A stretch of 64,000 nt of DNA from Limnohabitans sp. TEGF004 (GCF_027924965.1 NZ_AP027056.1:2418001-2482000); one strand, 5' to 3'. Shown: positions 49,379-59,074, numbered from the stretch's first letter. Numbers and translations: made by a program. Notes: generated by a model from the letters alone, not told the origin.

Positions 49379-49400
49379 TTAAAGCCGGAACGGTTTAATC
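49361..49400. repeat. 20-base tandem direct repeat across the glcB stop codon
   Basis: AAAGCCGGAACGGTTTAATT at 49361-49380 is followed at once by the same 20 bases with only the last base changed (C for T). The first copy holds the last codons and stop of glcB; the second is non-coding. It looks like a recent slippage duplication. Confidence 0.95.
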
Positions 49401-49440
49401 AAAACCAGCACAGCTGTCATTACCGACAGTGACTCACAAC

Positions 49441-49471
49441 AAAAGCGGCTTCTTAGGAAGCCGCTTTTGTT
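49441..49471 (+). terminator. terminator after glcB
   Basis: AAAAGCGGCTTC and GAAGCCGCTTTT pair over 12 bases around a TTAG loop, followed by GTTTGG. It lies 62 bases after the glcB stop. Confidence 0.85.
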
Positions 49472-49522
49472 TGGCAGGGCCACTATGATTCAGCTCATTG
49501 AACTTCTTTTGAAAGCACACAC

Positions 49523-49918
49523 ATGACCAACAACTTCATCAGCACGCTGATTCGCTTTGCACTGCGCACCGTCATTGGCTTGGTGTTGACTGTCGTCATC
49601 GGTCTGGGCTTGTATTTGGTATTCGCTTACCACTTCACCTACTCCAAAGGCGAGAGCGTGGGTTTTGTACAAAAGCTCTCTTACAAAGGCTGGATTTGCA
49701 AAACATGGGAAGGCGAACAAATTCGTGCCTTGGCCACATTGCCCGCTATTCCAGAAAAATTTGCATTCACCGTCCGTGACGATGCAGTGGCTGACCAGAT
49801 CAACAAACAGATTGGTCAAAAAGTGGTGGTGGAATACGAACAACACAAAGGCCTACCCGGCTGCTTTGGCGAGACGGAATACTTCATCACCAAGGTCACG
49901 CCCGCGCCTGGCGAGTAA
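49523..49918 (+). CDS. single-pass membrane protein of unknown function
   Basis: A 131-residue protein with one N-terminal membrane helix (TVIGLVLTVVIGLGLYLVFAYHF) and a small domain of about 95 residues with two cysteines, probably facing the periplasm. The segment SYKGWICKTWEGE recurs in similar proteins of the group, which have sometimes been mislabelled as 6-phosphogluconate dehydrogenase. No catalytic motif is visible. It stands alone between the glcB terminator and the convergent photolyase-like gene. Confidence 0.75.
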   Translation: MTNNFISTLIRFALRTVIGLVLTVVIGLGLYLVFAYHFTYSKGESVGFVQKLSYKGWICKTWEGEQIRALATLPAIPEKFAFTVRDDAVADQINKQIGQKVVVEYEQHKGLPGCFGETEYFITKVTPAPGE

Positions 49919-49935
49919 GCCGCTTCAATGCAGGG

Positions 49936-51138
49936 TTAAGGCGCTGGTGTTCGCGTGGGCAGCGGGTACACCAGCTGCTGCAAATGACGCACGTTTTTGT
50001 TCACTTGCACCCACCATTTGCTGAACGAGTCCATGGGCTTGTCGAGTTGACGGAACAAGCGCGGCGCAGGCCGCAATTGCACCTTGCTCTCAGCAAGGTC
50101 TGGCAAACACAAATGCCCTACGGTTTGCACACTTTGCGCATGAGCCAAAGCCTGCAACACATCTTTTGCTGAAGCAAACCAACGGTGCGGCGTGAGTACC
50201 GCCATGCGTTCACCCACAAAGTTCCAGCGCAACGCATTCCACGGATGCGCTTGCGCGTGCTCTGCAAATGCCACGGCCACGCACACCACGTCCGCCGGTA
50301 AATCTTTTGGCAAATCCGCCAACACCCACGGATGCACCAGCCACACATGTTTACCCGCCACATCGCTGGCCACAGGGTGTGTAAAGCCGAGTTCTGCAGG
50401 CGGCTCGGCGAACACCTGGGGCTCATCCCAAGCCAATTCGTTTTTACGAACTTGCGCCACCGTAGCAGCGCTGTTGGCCAAGATGTCCATCAACTCGTAG
50501 CTCACATCAATCGATGTGCCACGGCTGTGCCAAATTTCAGGTGCAAATTTTTCAACGGTATCGGCGTTGAACAAATAAGGTTTGCTGCTGCCGGTTGCCG
50601 CCACCCATTGCCAGCTGAGGTAGTTGCTGGCCAAGTCACCGTCCAGCAAATGGCTGTACATCCAATCTGCTGCGACACGCCAATGCACCTTGCGCAAGTG
50701 CACGATGTAGCTGGCCACCCACAAGCGTGCATGGTTGTGCAAATAGCCCGTGGTGTAGAGCATGCGAATCGCGTTGTCGATGACGGGCACGCGGGTGCAC
50801 GCGTGGCGCACGTCTTCGGGCAACTCGGTGCTGTACTCAGCTTCAGGCAATACGCCTTCGCGCAAAGAATGCGCAATACCTTCGCCCAAATGGTGGTGCA
50901 TGTGCTGAAAGTACTCGCGCCAACCCAGCTCGTAAATCAGCTTGTGTTGCACGCCCACGCGGTACTGGTGGTACATGGCGCTGGCCACATCGGGCACGCT
51001 TAAAAATCCATGCGTGAGGTACGGCGACAAATGCGTGACCGCACCATCCAAAGCGTTGCGTGTGTGCGCATAGTCTTTGGGGCTGACGTGGTCAAGCCGC
51101 AACTGGGCGGCTTCTGGCGTGGGCGGAAATTCGTACAT
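49936..51138 (-). CDS. cryptochrome/photolyase-like FAD-binding protein lacking the usual N-terminal domain
   Basis: Residues 1-240 are a photolyase FAD domain: RNALDGAVTHLSPYLTHGFL, ELGWREYFQ, and the block HARLWVASYIVHLRKVHW with DGDLASNYLSWQWVAATG for the flavin. The protein begins directly at this domain, so the N-terminal alpha/beta antenna domain of normal photolyases is missing. Residues about 245-400 form another region (VWLVHPWVLADL) that could be an alpha/beta domain placed after, not before, the FAD domain. Repair, light-sensing or another role is undetermined. It converges on the 131-residue gene and diverges from the CWC gene. Confidence 0.85.
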   Translation of the reverse strand: MYEFPPTPEAAQLRLDHVSPKDYAHTRNALDGAVTHLSPYLTHGFLSVPDVASAMYHQYRVGVQHKLIYELGWREYFQHMHHHLGEGIAHSLREGVLPEAEYSTELPEDVRHACTRVPVIDNAIRMLYTTGYLHNHARLWVASYIVHLRKVHWRVAADWMYSHLLDGDLASNYLSWQWVAATGSSKPYLFNADTVEKFAPEIWHSRGTSIDVSYELMDILANSAATVAQVRKNELAWDEPQVFAEPPAELGFTHPVASDVAGKHVWLVHPWVLADLPKDLPADVVCVAVAFAEHAQAHPWNALRWNFVGERMAVLTPHRWFASAKDVLQALAHAQSVQTVGHLCLPDLAESKVQLRPAPRLFRQLDKPMDSFSKWWVQVNKNVRHLQQLVYPLPTRTPAP

Positions 51139-51185
51139 AAGATTTTTTGCGATTGTGCCTTGTTCGCTTCGCTACACTTTGGGGC

Positions 51186-51410
51186 ATGCCCAGCCAAATG
51201 CCCGCCCCCATTGACGCTTGCGCTTGTCCCTTGTGCGGCAAGCCCAACCAATGTGCGATGGAAGTCGCCAAAATCAGCGGGCAACCCGTGGCTAAGTGCT
51301 GGTGTGTCAACGTGTCTTTTCCGCCCGAGTTGCTGGCAAAGGTCCCCGTTGCATCCCAACGCAAGGCTTGTATTTGCCAAGCCTGCGCCACGAAAGACGC
51401 ACATGGCTGA
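51186..51410 (+). CDS. cysteine-rich CWC-family protein
   Basis: The 74-residue protein has paired cysteines in CACPLCGKPNQC, the name-giving CWC in KCWCVNV, and CICQAC near the C-terminus, suggesting one or two metal-binding knuckles. The family is small and uncharacterised. The ATG at 51186 was chosen over an upstream TTG. Its last 8 bases overlap the start of the MFS transporter gene, so the two are coupled. It diverges from the photolyase-like gene. Confidence 0.8.
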   Translation: MPSQMPAPIDACACPLCGKPNQCAMEVAKISGQPVAKCWCVNVSFPPELLAKVPVASQRKACICQACATKDAHG

Positions 51411-52854
51411 ACGCGGCTCACTGGCCGATTTGCAAAGCCGCTACGGCACACGCCACCGCTGGCTGATGCTGACCACGGTGATGATTGGCTCGATGGCCGC
51501 CATCATGTCGTCCACCATCATGAACGTCGGCATTCCCGACATGAGCATGCAGTTCGGTATTGGCCAAGAATCGGCGCAATGGGTGAGCTCGAGCTTCATG
51601 GTGGCGATGACCGTGTCCATGCTCACCACGCCTTGGCTGTTGGCGCGATTTGGCTACCGCACCACCTACATGGGTTGCATGTGGGTGCTGCTCATCGCTG
51701 GCATTGCAGGCGGACTCTCGACGGACTACAACTGGGTGCTGGCCGCGCGCGTGATTGAAGGCTTGGCGGCTGGCGTGGTGCAACCCATTCCCGCCATCAT
51801 CATCTTGCGTGCGTTTGACACGTCTGAACAAGGACGTGCCAACAGCTTCTTTGGCATGGGTGTGGTGCTGGCACCAGCGCTCGGCCCCAGCATCGGCGGC
51901 TTGTTGGTGGACTGGATGAGTTGGCGCGCGCTGTTCTTCATGGTGGTGCCGTTTTGCACAATTTCGATGTGGATGGCCATGCGCTATGTCCCCACCACAG
52001 CACCTGGCGGCGTGAGCGCCAACCACGGCAAACCCTCGCTCGATTTGGGCGGCCTCGCACTCGCCACGGTGGGCACCTTGTGCTTGCTCAATGGCTTGGT
52101 GATGTTGCACAGCGGCAATGTGACGGCCGCTCTTAGCTTGATGGGTGCCGCGGCGTTGTGCACCGTGGGTTTTGTGATGTGGCAACGTGTGCAAACTCAA
52201 AACGATGGCAAGCCGCTGATGAACTTGGCATTGTTTGCCCATCGCCCATTTGCCATGGGCACCACCGTGGCCTTCATCTACGGCATTGCGATGTTTGGCT
52301 CTACCTATTTGTTGCCTTTGTATTTGCAGCTGGGTTTGGGTTTGTCGCCTAGCTATGTGGGCACCTTGCTGCTGCCTTCGGGTTTATTGTTGGCCCTCAC
52401 GATTGCCATCGTGGGTCGTTACTCCAGCACGCACCCCACGCACTTGATGGTGAGTTTTGGTTTGGTGTTGTTGGCGCTTTCATTCGCTCTCATGCTCACC
52501 GTGAATTTGCAAACCGGTTTGTGGGTGCTGGTGGTGTTCGCGATTTTGGGTCGCGTGGGCTTGGGCTTTATCTTGCCATCGCTCAACATCGGCGCCATGC
52601 GAGGCATGGACGGCAGCTTGATTCCTCAGGGGGCCAGCGTCATCAATTTTTTACGTATGCTGGGCGGTGCTGCAGGCGTGAGCTTGTGCGGTATTCTGTT
52701 GGAGTGGCGATTGGCTGTGCACGGTGATTCGCTCACCAACGCCAAGACATCGGCCATGCGCTTGGCGGCTTTTGACGAAGTGTTTTTGATGCTCGCCTTG
52801 GTTTGCATGTTGGCACTCTTAGCGGCGTGGCGCATTCGCCAACACACCCATTGA
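51403..52854 (+). CDS. MFS transporter, DHA2 (EmrB/QacA)-type drug exporter
   Basis: The 483-residue membrane protein has about 13-14 predicted helices, the motif-A-like LARFGYRTTYMG, motif C-like GVVLAPALGPSIGGLLVDW and the DHA2 segment WVSSSFMVAMTVS. Such proteins export hydrophobic compounds or drugs. The ATG at 51403 overlaps the CWC gene by 8 bases; the longer in-frame reading back to 51010 overlaps the CWC and photolyase-like genes and was rejected. The substrate is unknown. Confidence 0.9.
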   Translation: MAERGSLADLQSRYGTRHRWLMLTTVMIGSMAAIMSSTIMNVGIPDMSMQFGIGQESAQWVSSSFMVAMTVSMLTTPWLLARFGYRTTYMGCMWVLLIAGIAGGLSTDYNWVLAARVIEGLAAGVVQPIPAIIILRAFDTSEQGRANSFFGMGVVLAPALGPSIGGLLVDWMSWRALFFMVVPFCTISMWMAMRYVPTTAPGGVSANHGKPSLDLGGLALATVGTLCLLNGLVMLHSGNVTAALSLMGAAALCTVGFVMWQRVQTQNDGKPLMNLALFAHRPFAMGTTVAFIYGIAMFGSTYLLPLYLQLGLGLSPSYVGTLLLPSGLLLALTIAIVGRYSSTHPTHLMVSFGLVLLALSFALMLTVNLQTGLWVLVVFAILGRVGLGFILPSLNIGAMRGMDGSLIPQGASVINFLRMLGGAAGVSLCGILLEWRLAVHGDSLTNAKTSAMRLAAFDEVFLMLALVCMLALLAAWRIRQHTH

Positions 52855-52871
52855 TTTTGAATTGAAACGCC

Positions 52872-53648
52872 ATGTGCCAACTGCTCGGACTCAACTGCAA
52901 AAACCCCACCGATGCGACGTTTAGCTTCAGTGGTTTTGCCCAACGCGCAGGTGTGACTGACCACCATGCCGATGGCTGGGGCATCGCTTTTTTTGAAGGC
53001 TCAGAACAAGACCGCGGTTTACGCCACTTCATCGATCACCTGCCCGCCAGCACCTCACCCGTAGCTGAGCTGATTCGCAAGTACCCCATCAAAAGCCGCA
53101 ATGTCATTTCGCACATCCGCAAGGCCACGCAAGGCGTGGTGTCGCTGGAAAACTGCCACCCCTTTGTGCGAGAGTTGTGGGGACGCTATTGGGTGTTTGC
53201 ACACAACGGCAATTTAGAAAACTACGCACCACGCTTACACGGCAGCTTCAAACCTGTGGGGCACACCGACAGCGAACGCGCGTTTTGCTGGTTGATGCAA
53301 GAGATGGCCAAATCACACGCGAATGTGCCGTCGATTGACGAACTCACACTGACTTTGAAAGAGTTGGTGCCGCAAATTGCGAAGCACGGCACGTTCAATT
53401 TTTTGTTATCAAACGGCCAAGCACTGTGGGCACATGCCTCCACCAATCTTTGCTACATCGAGCGCAAGCACCCATTTGCAACAGCCACCTTGAGCGACCA
53501 AGACATGAGCATTAACTTTGCTGAACACGCGTCACCGGATGACCGAGTGGCTGTTGTTGTCACTGCGCCTTTGACAACTAACGAGGTTTGGACACCGTTT
53601 GCACCGGGGGAGTTGAAGGTGTTTGTGGATGGGCAGCTGCGCGCTTGA
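52872..53648 (+). CDS. class II glutamine amidotransferase (YafJ-like)
   Basis: The 258-residue protein begins M-C, giving the N-terminal nucleophile cysteine of the Ntn-hydrolase fold after methionine removal. Motifs DHHADGWGIAFF, SHIRKATQG and FAHNGNL are those of glutamine amidotransferase domains. It has no synthetase domain, so the acceptor, if any, is elsewhere. It follows the MFS gene by 17 bases; any link is unclear. The 76 bases to the convergent gshB contain no clear terminator. Confidence 0.9.
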   Translation: MCQLLGLNCKNPTDATFSFSGFAQRAGVTDHHADGWGIAFFEGSEQDRGLRHFIDHLPASTSPVAELIRKYPIKSRNVISHIRKATQGVVSLENCHPFVRELWGRYWVFAHNGNLENYAPRLHGSFKPVGHTDSERAFCWLMQEMAKSHANVPSIDELTLTLKELVPQIAKHGTFNFLLSNGQALWAHASTNLCYIERKHPFATATLSDQDMSINFAEHASPDDRVAVVVTAPLTTNEVWTPFAPGELKVFVDGQLRA

Positions 53649-53724
53649 TCTCTTGCCCTGTCCTTCTGCCACTCTTTAACTCGCACGCAACGGTGTAAGC
53701 CACAGCAAATACCGCTAACCGTGC

Positions 53725-54678
53725 TCAGACCGAACGAGCAGCTTGCTCAAGCGCGTCAATGAACATCGCCGCCACATCGAAGCCGGTCTGGTCAAAGATT
53801 TCTTGAAAGCACGTGGGGCTGGTGACATTCACCTCGGTGAGGCAGTCCCCGATCACATCCAAACCGACCAACAACAAACCACGCTTGAAGAGAATGGGCC
53901 CAAGGGCTTCGGCGATTTCTTGGTCACGTGCAGAGATGGCTTGCGCCACGCCTTTGCCACCTGCAGCCAAGTTGCCACGCACTTCGCCGCCTTGCGGGAT
54001 ACGCGCCAAGCAATAAGGCACAACCTTGCCGCCGATGACGAGCACGCGCTTGTCGCCTTTGTCGATGGCGGGAATGAATTTTTGCACCATGACGGTTTGC
54101 GCGCCATCGCGGTTGAGCGTTTCGGTGATGGCACCGAGGTTCAAGCCATCGTCCTTCACGCGGAAGATGCCCATGCCGCCCATGCCATCGAGTGGCTTCA
54201 AGATGATGTCGCGGTGCTGCGCGTGAAAGGCGCGAATAGCATCGGCGCTGCGCGTCACCAGCGTGGGGCTGATGAACTGCTCGAACTCCAGAATGGCCAA
54301 CTTTTCTGGATGGTCGCGCAAAGCCGCAGGCTTGTTGAACACCTTGGCGCCTTCGCGCTCCGCTTGCTCTAGCAAGTGCGTAGCGTAGAAATACTCGCTG
54401 TCAAACGGCGGGTCTTTGCGCATGACGATGGCATCGGCACTTTTAAGCGCGTAGTGCGCGTCCACGCTTTGCACGTCAAACCAATGCTCGGCGTCCCCCG
54501 TCAAACGCACCAGCTGCACGCGTGCCGACACTTGCTGACCGCTTTGCCACACGATGTCTTGCGGCTCGCAGGCCAGCACTTGGTGGCCGCGACGCTGCGC
54601 CTCACGCATCATCGCAAACGTGGTGTCCTTGTAAATCTTGAAGGACGACAGCGGGTCTGCGACGAAAAGGATGTGCAT
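53725..54678 (-). CDS. gshB: glutathione synthetase
   Basis: GshB adds glycine to gamma-glutamylcysteine. The 317-residue ATP-grasp enzyme has ILFVADPLSSFKIYKDTTFAM at its start, MRKDPPFDSEYFYATHLL, the glycine-rich ATP loop LDGMGGMGIFRVK and GLDVIGDCLTEVNVTSPT. It is separated from gshA by kup, on the same strand, with 5 bases to the kup stop. Confidence 0.97.
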   Translation of the reverse strand: MHILFVADPLSSFKIYKDTTFAMMREAQRRGHQVLACEPQDIVWQSGQQVSARVQLVRLTGDAEHWFDVQSVDAHYALKSADAIVMRKDPPFDSEYFYATHLLEQAEREGAKVFNKPAALRDHPEKLAILEFEQFISPTLVTRSADAIRAFHAQHRDIILKPLDGMGGMGIFRVKDDGLNLGAITETLNRDGAQTVMVQKFIPAIDKGDKRVLVIGGKVVPYCLARIPQGGEVRGNLAAGGKGVAQAISARDQEIAEALGPILFKRGLLLVGLDVIGDCLTEVNVTSPTCFQEIFDQTGFDVAAMFIDALEQAARSV

Positions 54679-54683
54679 GGGTT

Positions 54684-56555
54684 TTAGATTTCGATTTTGC
54701 TGCCCAGCTCCACCACGGAGTTGCTAGGCAAGTTCAAGAAGTCGGCAGCAGAGCTGGCATTGAGGTGCATTTGTGCAAACAGTTTTTCACGCCAAGCCGA
54801 CATGCCGCTGCCCACGGTGGGCACGATGCTGTCACGCGACAAGAAGTAGCTGGTGGTCATGGGGCTGACTTCACAGCCCATGCCGTTGAGATGACTCAAA
54901 GCGCCTGGCACATCAGGATCATCTTTGAAGCCATAGTGAATCACCACCTGCCAGCATTCGTTGCCAACCGCTGTAATTTCAAGGCGCTCTTTTTCTTCAA
55001 TCCAAGGCACTTCATGGTTTTGCACGTTCACAAACAAGTTTTGTTTGTGCAGCACTTTGTTGTGCTTCAAGTTATGCAGCATGGCGTTAGGCACCGCGCC
55101 TTTGCCAGACGTCAAGAACACCGCCGTGCCCTCCACGCGCGTGGGAGGCGACAAGAAAACGGCCTCTAAGAAGCTCGTCAAATCCAATGCATCTTCTTTG
55201 CGTTTCTCGTAAAGAATGCCGCGGCCATCACGCCACGTGAGCATCAGCATCATGATGACGGATGCGATCAACAAGGGGAACCAACCACCGTCAAATAACT
55301 TCAACAAGTTAGATGCCCAAAAAGCCAAATCCACCACAAAGAAAAAGCCTGTGGCAGCTAAACACCACCAGAAGGGGTATTTCCAACCGTAGTGAATCAC
55401 AAAGAAGGTCAACACAGTGGTGATGAGCATGTCTGTACACACCGCAATGCCGTAGGCCGCTGCCAAATTGCTGGACGACTTGAACATCATCACTGCCAAC
55501 ACGATGACGGCAAATAAGCCCCAGTTCACGAACGGGATATAAATTTGCCCTGTGTCTTTGACACTGGTGTGGAGGACTTGTAAGCGTGGCAGAAATCCCA
55601 TTTGCACCACTTGTTTGGTCACACTGAATGCGCCAGAAATCAAAGCCTGAGAAGCAATCACCGTCGCCGCTGTCGCCAACCCAACCAAAGGCACGAGCAA
55701 CCAATCAGGAGCCATATTGAAGAAGGGGTTGGCCACCGCCGTAGGATCGCTCAACAACAAAGCACCTTGGCCAAAATAGTTCAGCGTTAACGCCGGCATC
55801 ACGACGAAGAACCAGGCGATGCGAATGGGCTTCTTTCCAAAGTGCCCCATGTCGGCATACAAAGCCTCGCCACCCGTCACACACAACACCACCGCACCCA
55901 AAATCAGGAAAGTGATACTGGGCTCGTTGACCATGAACATCACAGCGTAGTGTGGGCTGATCGCCCACAAAATTTCTGGATGAGAAGCAATGTGGTACAC
56001 CCCCAAAGCAGAAATAGCGGCAAACCACACGACTGTGATCGGGCCGAAGAATTTACCAATACCACTGGTGCCTCGCTTTTGCACGGCGAAGAGGCCAAAC
56101 AAAATGATGATCGTGATTGGAATCACATACTTCTTAAAAGCGGGTGACACCACCTCCAAACCTTCGACCGCGGACAGCACCGAAATGGCTGGCGTGATCA
56201 CACCGTCACCATAAAACAAACAGGTGCCGAAGATACCCACGATCAACATGCGCTGACGCAACACGGGTCGGTCTTTCACGGCCATTGAAGCCAAGGCCAG
56301 CATGGCCACCAAACCACCTTCACCGTGGTTGTCCGCACGCAGCACCAAGGCCACATACTTGATAGACACGATGACGGTCAGAGTCCAAAAGAAAATGGAC
56401 AAGATGCCATAGATGTTGTCAGGCGTGAACTCGACGTGCCCCGAGCCAAACACCTCTTTCATCGCATACAGCACGCTGGTACCGATGTCGCCATAAACGA
56501 CGCCAATCGCGCCCAAGGTGAGCGCCGCGAGCGACGATTTGCCGTGTTGATCCAT
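54684..56555 (-). CDS. kup: KUP-family potassium transporter
   Basis: Kup is a K+/H+ symporter of the inner membrane. The 623-residue protein begins the family block [20 protein letters not shown], has about 12 membrane helices over the first 430 residues, and a C-terminal cytoplasmic domain of about 180 residues. It lies 8 bases after gshA and 5 bases before gshB, so potassium uptake and glutathione synthesis are co-transcribed. Confidence 0.95.
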   Translation of the reverse strand: MDQHGKSSLAALTLGAIGVVYGDIGTSVLYAMKEVFGSGHVEFTPDNIYGILSIFFWTLTVIVSIKYVALVLRADNHGEGGLVAMLALASMAVKDRPVLRQRMLIVGIFGTCLFYGDGVITPAISVLSAVEGLEVVSPAFKKYVIPITIIILFGLFAVQKRGTSGIGKFFGPITVVWFAAISALGVYHIASHPEILWAISPHYAVMFMVNEPSITFLILGAVVLCVTGGEALYADMGHFGKKPIRIAWFFVVMPALTLNYFGQGALLLSDPTAVANPFFNMAPDWLLVPLVGLATAATVIASQALISGAFSVTKQVVQMGFLPRLQVLHTSVKDTGQIYIPFVNWGLFAVIVLAVMMFKSSSNLAAAYGIAVCTDMLITTVLTFFVIHYGWKYPFWWCLAATGFFFVVDLAFWASNLLKLFDGGWFPLLIASVIMMLMLTWRDGRGILYEKRKEDALDLTSFLEAVFLSPPTRVEGTAVFLTSGKGAVPNAMLHNLKHNKVLHKQNLFVNVQNHEVPWIEEKERLEITAVGNECWQVVIHYGFKDDPDVPGALSHLNGMGCEVSPMTTSYFLSRDSIVPTVGSGMSAWREKLFAQMHLNASSAADFLNLPSNSVVELGSKIEI

Positions 56556-56563
56556 GACTAACC

Positions 56564-57859
56564 TCAGTCGTAAATTTCTGCTTCGGGATCGGTGGCTTCG
56601 AGCTCATAGCTCGCAGCCAACATGGCCAAACGACCAATGACGCCATACATGTAAAAGCGGTTGGGGGTGCTCGCACCGGGCTTCATGCCAGGCTGCGGTG
56701 TGTGCGCGCTTTGCTCGAAAGCCAGCGGTACAAAACTCGCACCGGGTGCGTTCAAGTTTTCGTCCACGCCACGGTCAGCATGCACGCGGTAGAAGCCGCC
56801 CACCACATAGCGGTCCATCATGTAGACCACGGGTTCAGCCACAGCATCGTTTAAGCGCTCATGCGTGAGCACGCCTTCTTGGATGATGACTTGGCTCACC
56901 TCTTGACCGTCTTTGACCACGCTCATTTTGTTGCGGGTCTTGCGGTTGAGTGCATCGAGGTCTTTGACATCGCGCACGGTCATGATGCCCATGCCGTAAG
57001 TGCCGTTGTCGGCTTTGACGATGACGAATGGTTTTTCGTTGATGCCGTACTCTTTGTATTTGCGCTTGATCTTGGTGAGCAAGGCGTCCACATTGGTTTG
57101 CAAGCACTCCATGCCTGTGCCTTCGGCAAAGTTCACTTCGCCGCACTGGTTGAACATGGGGTTAATCAACCATGGATCAATGCCCAGCAGCTTGCCAAAG
57201 CGCTTGGCCACTTCTTCGTAGCACTCAAAGTGTTTGCTCTTTCGGCGCACGCTCCAACCCGCATGCAATGGTGGCAGTAGATGTTGCTCGTGCAAGTCTT
57301 CCAAGATGCCAGGAATGCCAGCGCTCAAATCGTTGTTGAGCAAGATGGTGCAAGGGTCGAAGTCTTTGAGCCCCAAGCGGTGCTTGCCACGAATCACTGG
57401 CTCCAACGTGACGCTGTCGCCATTGGGTAAATCAATGGTGGTGTTCTCTTTGATCTCGGGATTGATCGATCCCACGCGCACATTCAACCCTGCCATGTGG
57501 AAGATGCGCTGCAGCTGCGCCACGTTCGACAAGTAGAAGGTGTTGCGTGTGTGGTTCTCTGGAATCAACAACAGGTTACGGGCTTCAGGGCAGATTTTTT
57601 CAATCGCGGCCATGGCGGCTTGCACCGCGAGGGGCAGCATCTCAGGCGTGAGGTTGTTCCAGCCGCCGGGGTAGAGGTTGGTGTCGACTGGTGCAAGCTT
57701 GAAACCTGCATTGCGAATGTCCACCGAGCTGTAGAACGGCGGCGTGTGCTCCATCCATTCCAAACGAAACCAGCGCTCGATGGCGGGCATGGAATCGAGG
57801 ATGCGTTGTTCAAGCTCGTTGATGGGGCCGTTGAGGGCGGTGATGAGGTGAGGAACCAT
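56564..57859 (-). CDS. gshA: glutamate-cysteine ligase (proteobacterial 430-residue type)
   Basis: GshA makes gamma-glutamylcysteine, the rate-limiting step of glutathione synthesis. The 431-residue protein is of the type found in betaproteobacteria, distinct from the enteric 518-residue enzyme, with [20 protein letters not shown] near residue 45 and [13 protein letters not shown] near residue 280. It is the first gene of gshA-kup-gshB. The 159-base spacer upstream is AT-rich and shared with the divergent lipoprotein operon. Confidence 0.93.
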   Translation of the reverse strand: MVPHLITALNGPINELEQRILDSMPAIERWFRLEWMEHTPPFYSSVDIRNAGFKLAPVDTNLYPGGWNNLTPEMLPLAVQAAMAAIEKICPEARNLLLIPENHTRNTFYLSNVAQLQRIFHMAGLNVRVGSINPEIKENTTIDLPNGDSVTLEPVIRGKHRLGLKDFDPCTILLNNDLSAGIPGILEDLHEQHLLPPLHAGWSVRRKSKHFECYEEVAKRFGKLLGIDPWLINPMFNQCGEVNFAEGTGMECLQTNVDALLTKIKRKYKEYGINEKPFVIVKADNGTYGMGIMTVRDVKDLDALNRKTRNKMSVVKDGQEVSQVIIQEGVLTHERLNDAVAEPVVYMMDRYVVGGFYRVHADRGVDENLNAPGASFVPLAFEQSAHTPQPGMKPGASTPNRFYMYGVIGRLAMLAASYELEATDPEAEIYD

Positions 57860-57980
57860 GGTGTCCTTGGTAGGTGGAGGCTAATTCTAGGCCTTCACCG
57901 CAGGCAAATAAGTTGCCTTTGTTTAGAGGACTCAAACGGTTAATTACGCCTTCTTTATATTTAATTAATAGTAATAGTTT

Positions 57981-57986
57981 TATACT
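57981..57986 (+). promoter_or_regulatory. candidate -10 element (TATACT) of the three-lipoprotein operon
   Basis: TATACT lies 33 bases upstream of the first lipoprotein ATG, inside a stretch (about 57940-58015) that is much more AT-rich than its surroundings. A good -35 box at standard spacing was not seen. Confidence 0.35.
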
Positions 57987-58018
57987 TATTGGCTTTTAAA
58001 TAATTCAAAGGTATTCAA

Positions 58019-58699
58019 ATGAGTTGCTTTTCACGGGTTTCATTGCTCGCCGTCTTTTGTGCTTTTTCACTGTTCATAGCGGGCTGCGCCACAGAAACAT
58101 CACAGACGGTCACCCCCCAACAAGTCACCGCCGCAAAAACCAGCTACAGCGGCACTAGAAGTACGGTTGCGGTTGGCAAGTTTGACAACCGATCTAGCTT
58201 CATGCGCGGTCTGTTTTCAGACGGCGTCGACCGTTTGGGCGGTCAAGCCAAAACCATTTTGATCACGCACATGCAACAAGCCAACCGATTCAAAGTGGTT
58301 GACCGCGACAACATGGGCGAAATCAGCCAAGAAGCCAAGTTCAAAGGTAAAACACAAAAAATCAGCGGTGCTGATTTTGTGATCACGGGCGACGTGACCG
58401 AATTTGGTCGCAAAGAAGTGGGTGACCAACAGCTATTCGGTATTTTGGGGCGCGGCAAAACACAAATTGCCTACTCAAAAGTGAGTCTGAACGTGGTTGA
58501 TGCAGTGACCTCTGAAGTGATTTTTTCGGTCCAAGGTGCTGGCGAATACGCCCTGTCAAACCGGGAAGTCATCGGCTTTGGCGGCACGGCCAGCTACGAC
58601 TCCACACTGAACGGCAAAGTACTCGATTTGGCTATTCGTGAAGCGGTCAATCGCTTGGTCGAAGGTGTTGAATCCGGTCAATGGAAACCTGCTCAGTAA
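58019..58699 (+). CDS. CsgG-family lipoprotein
   Basis: The 226-residue precursor has a lipoprotein signal peptide with lipobox LFIAGC (C23) and a CsgG-like domain: TVAVGKFDNRS, VVDRDNMGEISQEAKF, GADFVITGDVTEFG and the C-terminal REAVNRLVEGV. CsgG itself is the curli secretion pore, but no csg genes are nearby. It is the first gene of a three-gene lipoprotein operon with DUF4810 and DUF799 genes, known as the GNA1162 neighbourhood in Neisseria. Role unknown; an envelope assembly is likely. Confidence 0.85.
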   Translation: MSCFSRVSLLAVFCAFSLFIAGCATETSQTVTPQQVTAAKTSYSGTRSTVAVGKFDNRSSFMRGLFSDGVDRLGGQAKTILITHMQQANRFKVVDRDNMGEISQEAKFKGKTQKISGADFVITGDVTEFGRKEVGDQQLFGILGRGKTQIAYSKVSLNVVDAVTSEVIFSVQGAGEYALSNREVIGFGGTASYDSTLNGKVLDLAIREAVNRLVEGVESGQWKPAQ

Positions 58700-58714
58700 T
58701 CGGAGGTAATCCAC

Positions 58715-59065
58715 ATGCGTATTCAAAACACCCTATGTGCACTGCTGCTGTTTACCCTTGTGGGCTGCGCAGCGCCTAAACAATCGCTTTATCAATGGGG
58801 CGACTACGAAAGCCAAGTTTATTCACTCTACAACGACCCAGGCAAATCGCCCATCGAAGCACAGATTGAAAAGCTAGAAGCAGATTATCAAAAAGCTCGC
58901 AGCACAAACAAAGCCGTGCCACCAGGCTTTCATGCGCATTTGGGCTACTTGTATTTCCAAACCGGCAAAGGTGACCAAGCTGTTCAGTCCTTTCAAACTG
59001 AAAAAACTTTGTTTCCAGAGTCAGCGGTTTACATGGATCGCATCTTGGCCAAAGTAAAAAAGTAA
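58715..59065 (+). CDS. DUF4810 lipoprotein
   Basis: The 116-residue precursor has a lipobox FTLVGC (C18), then LYQWGDYESQVYSLYNDPG and a C-terminal TPR-like helical hairpin (GFHAHLGYLYFQTGKGDQAV). This matches the DUF4810 family. It lies 15 bases after the CsgG-like gene and 9 bases before the DUF799 gene, so it is the middle member of the operon. Function is unknown. Confidence 0.88.
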   Translation: MRIQNTLCALLLFTLVGCAAPKQSLYQWGDYESQVYSLYNDPGKSPIEAQIEKLEADYQKARSTNKAVPPGFHAHLGYLYFQTGKGDQAVQSFQTEKTLFPESAVYMDRILAKVKK

Positions 59066-59074
59066 AGGATTGGT

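Noticed and set aside
51010-51402. Upstream extension of the MFS gene (in-frame to 51010)
   Set aside because: It overlaps the CWC gene and the photolyase-like gene, and the MFS family start is at 51403.
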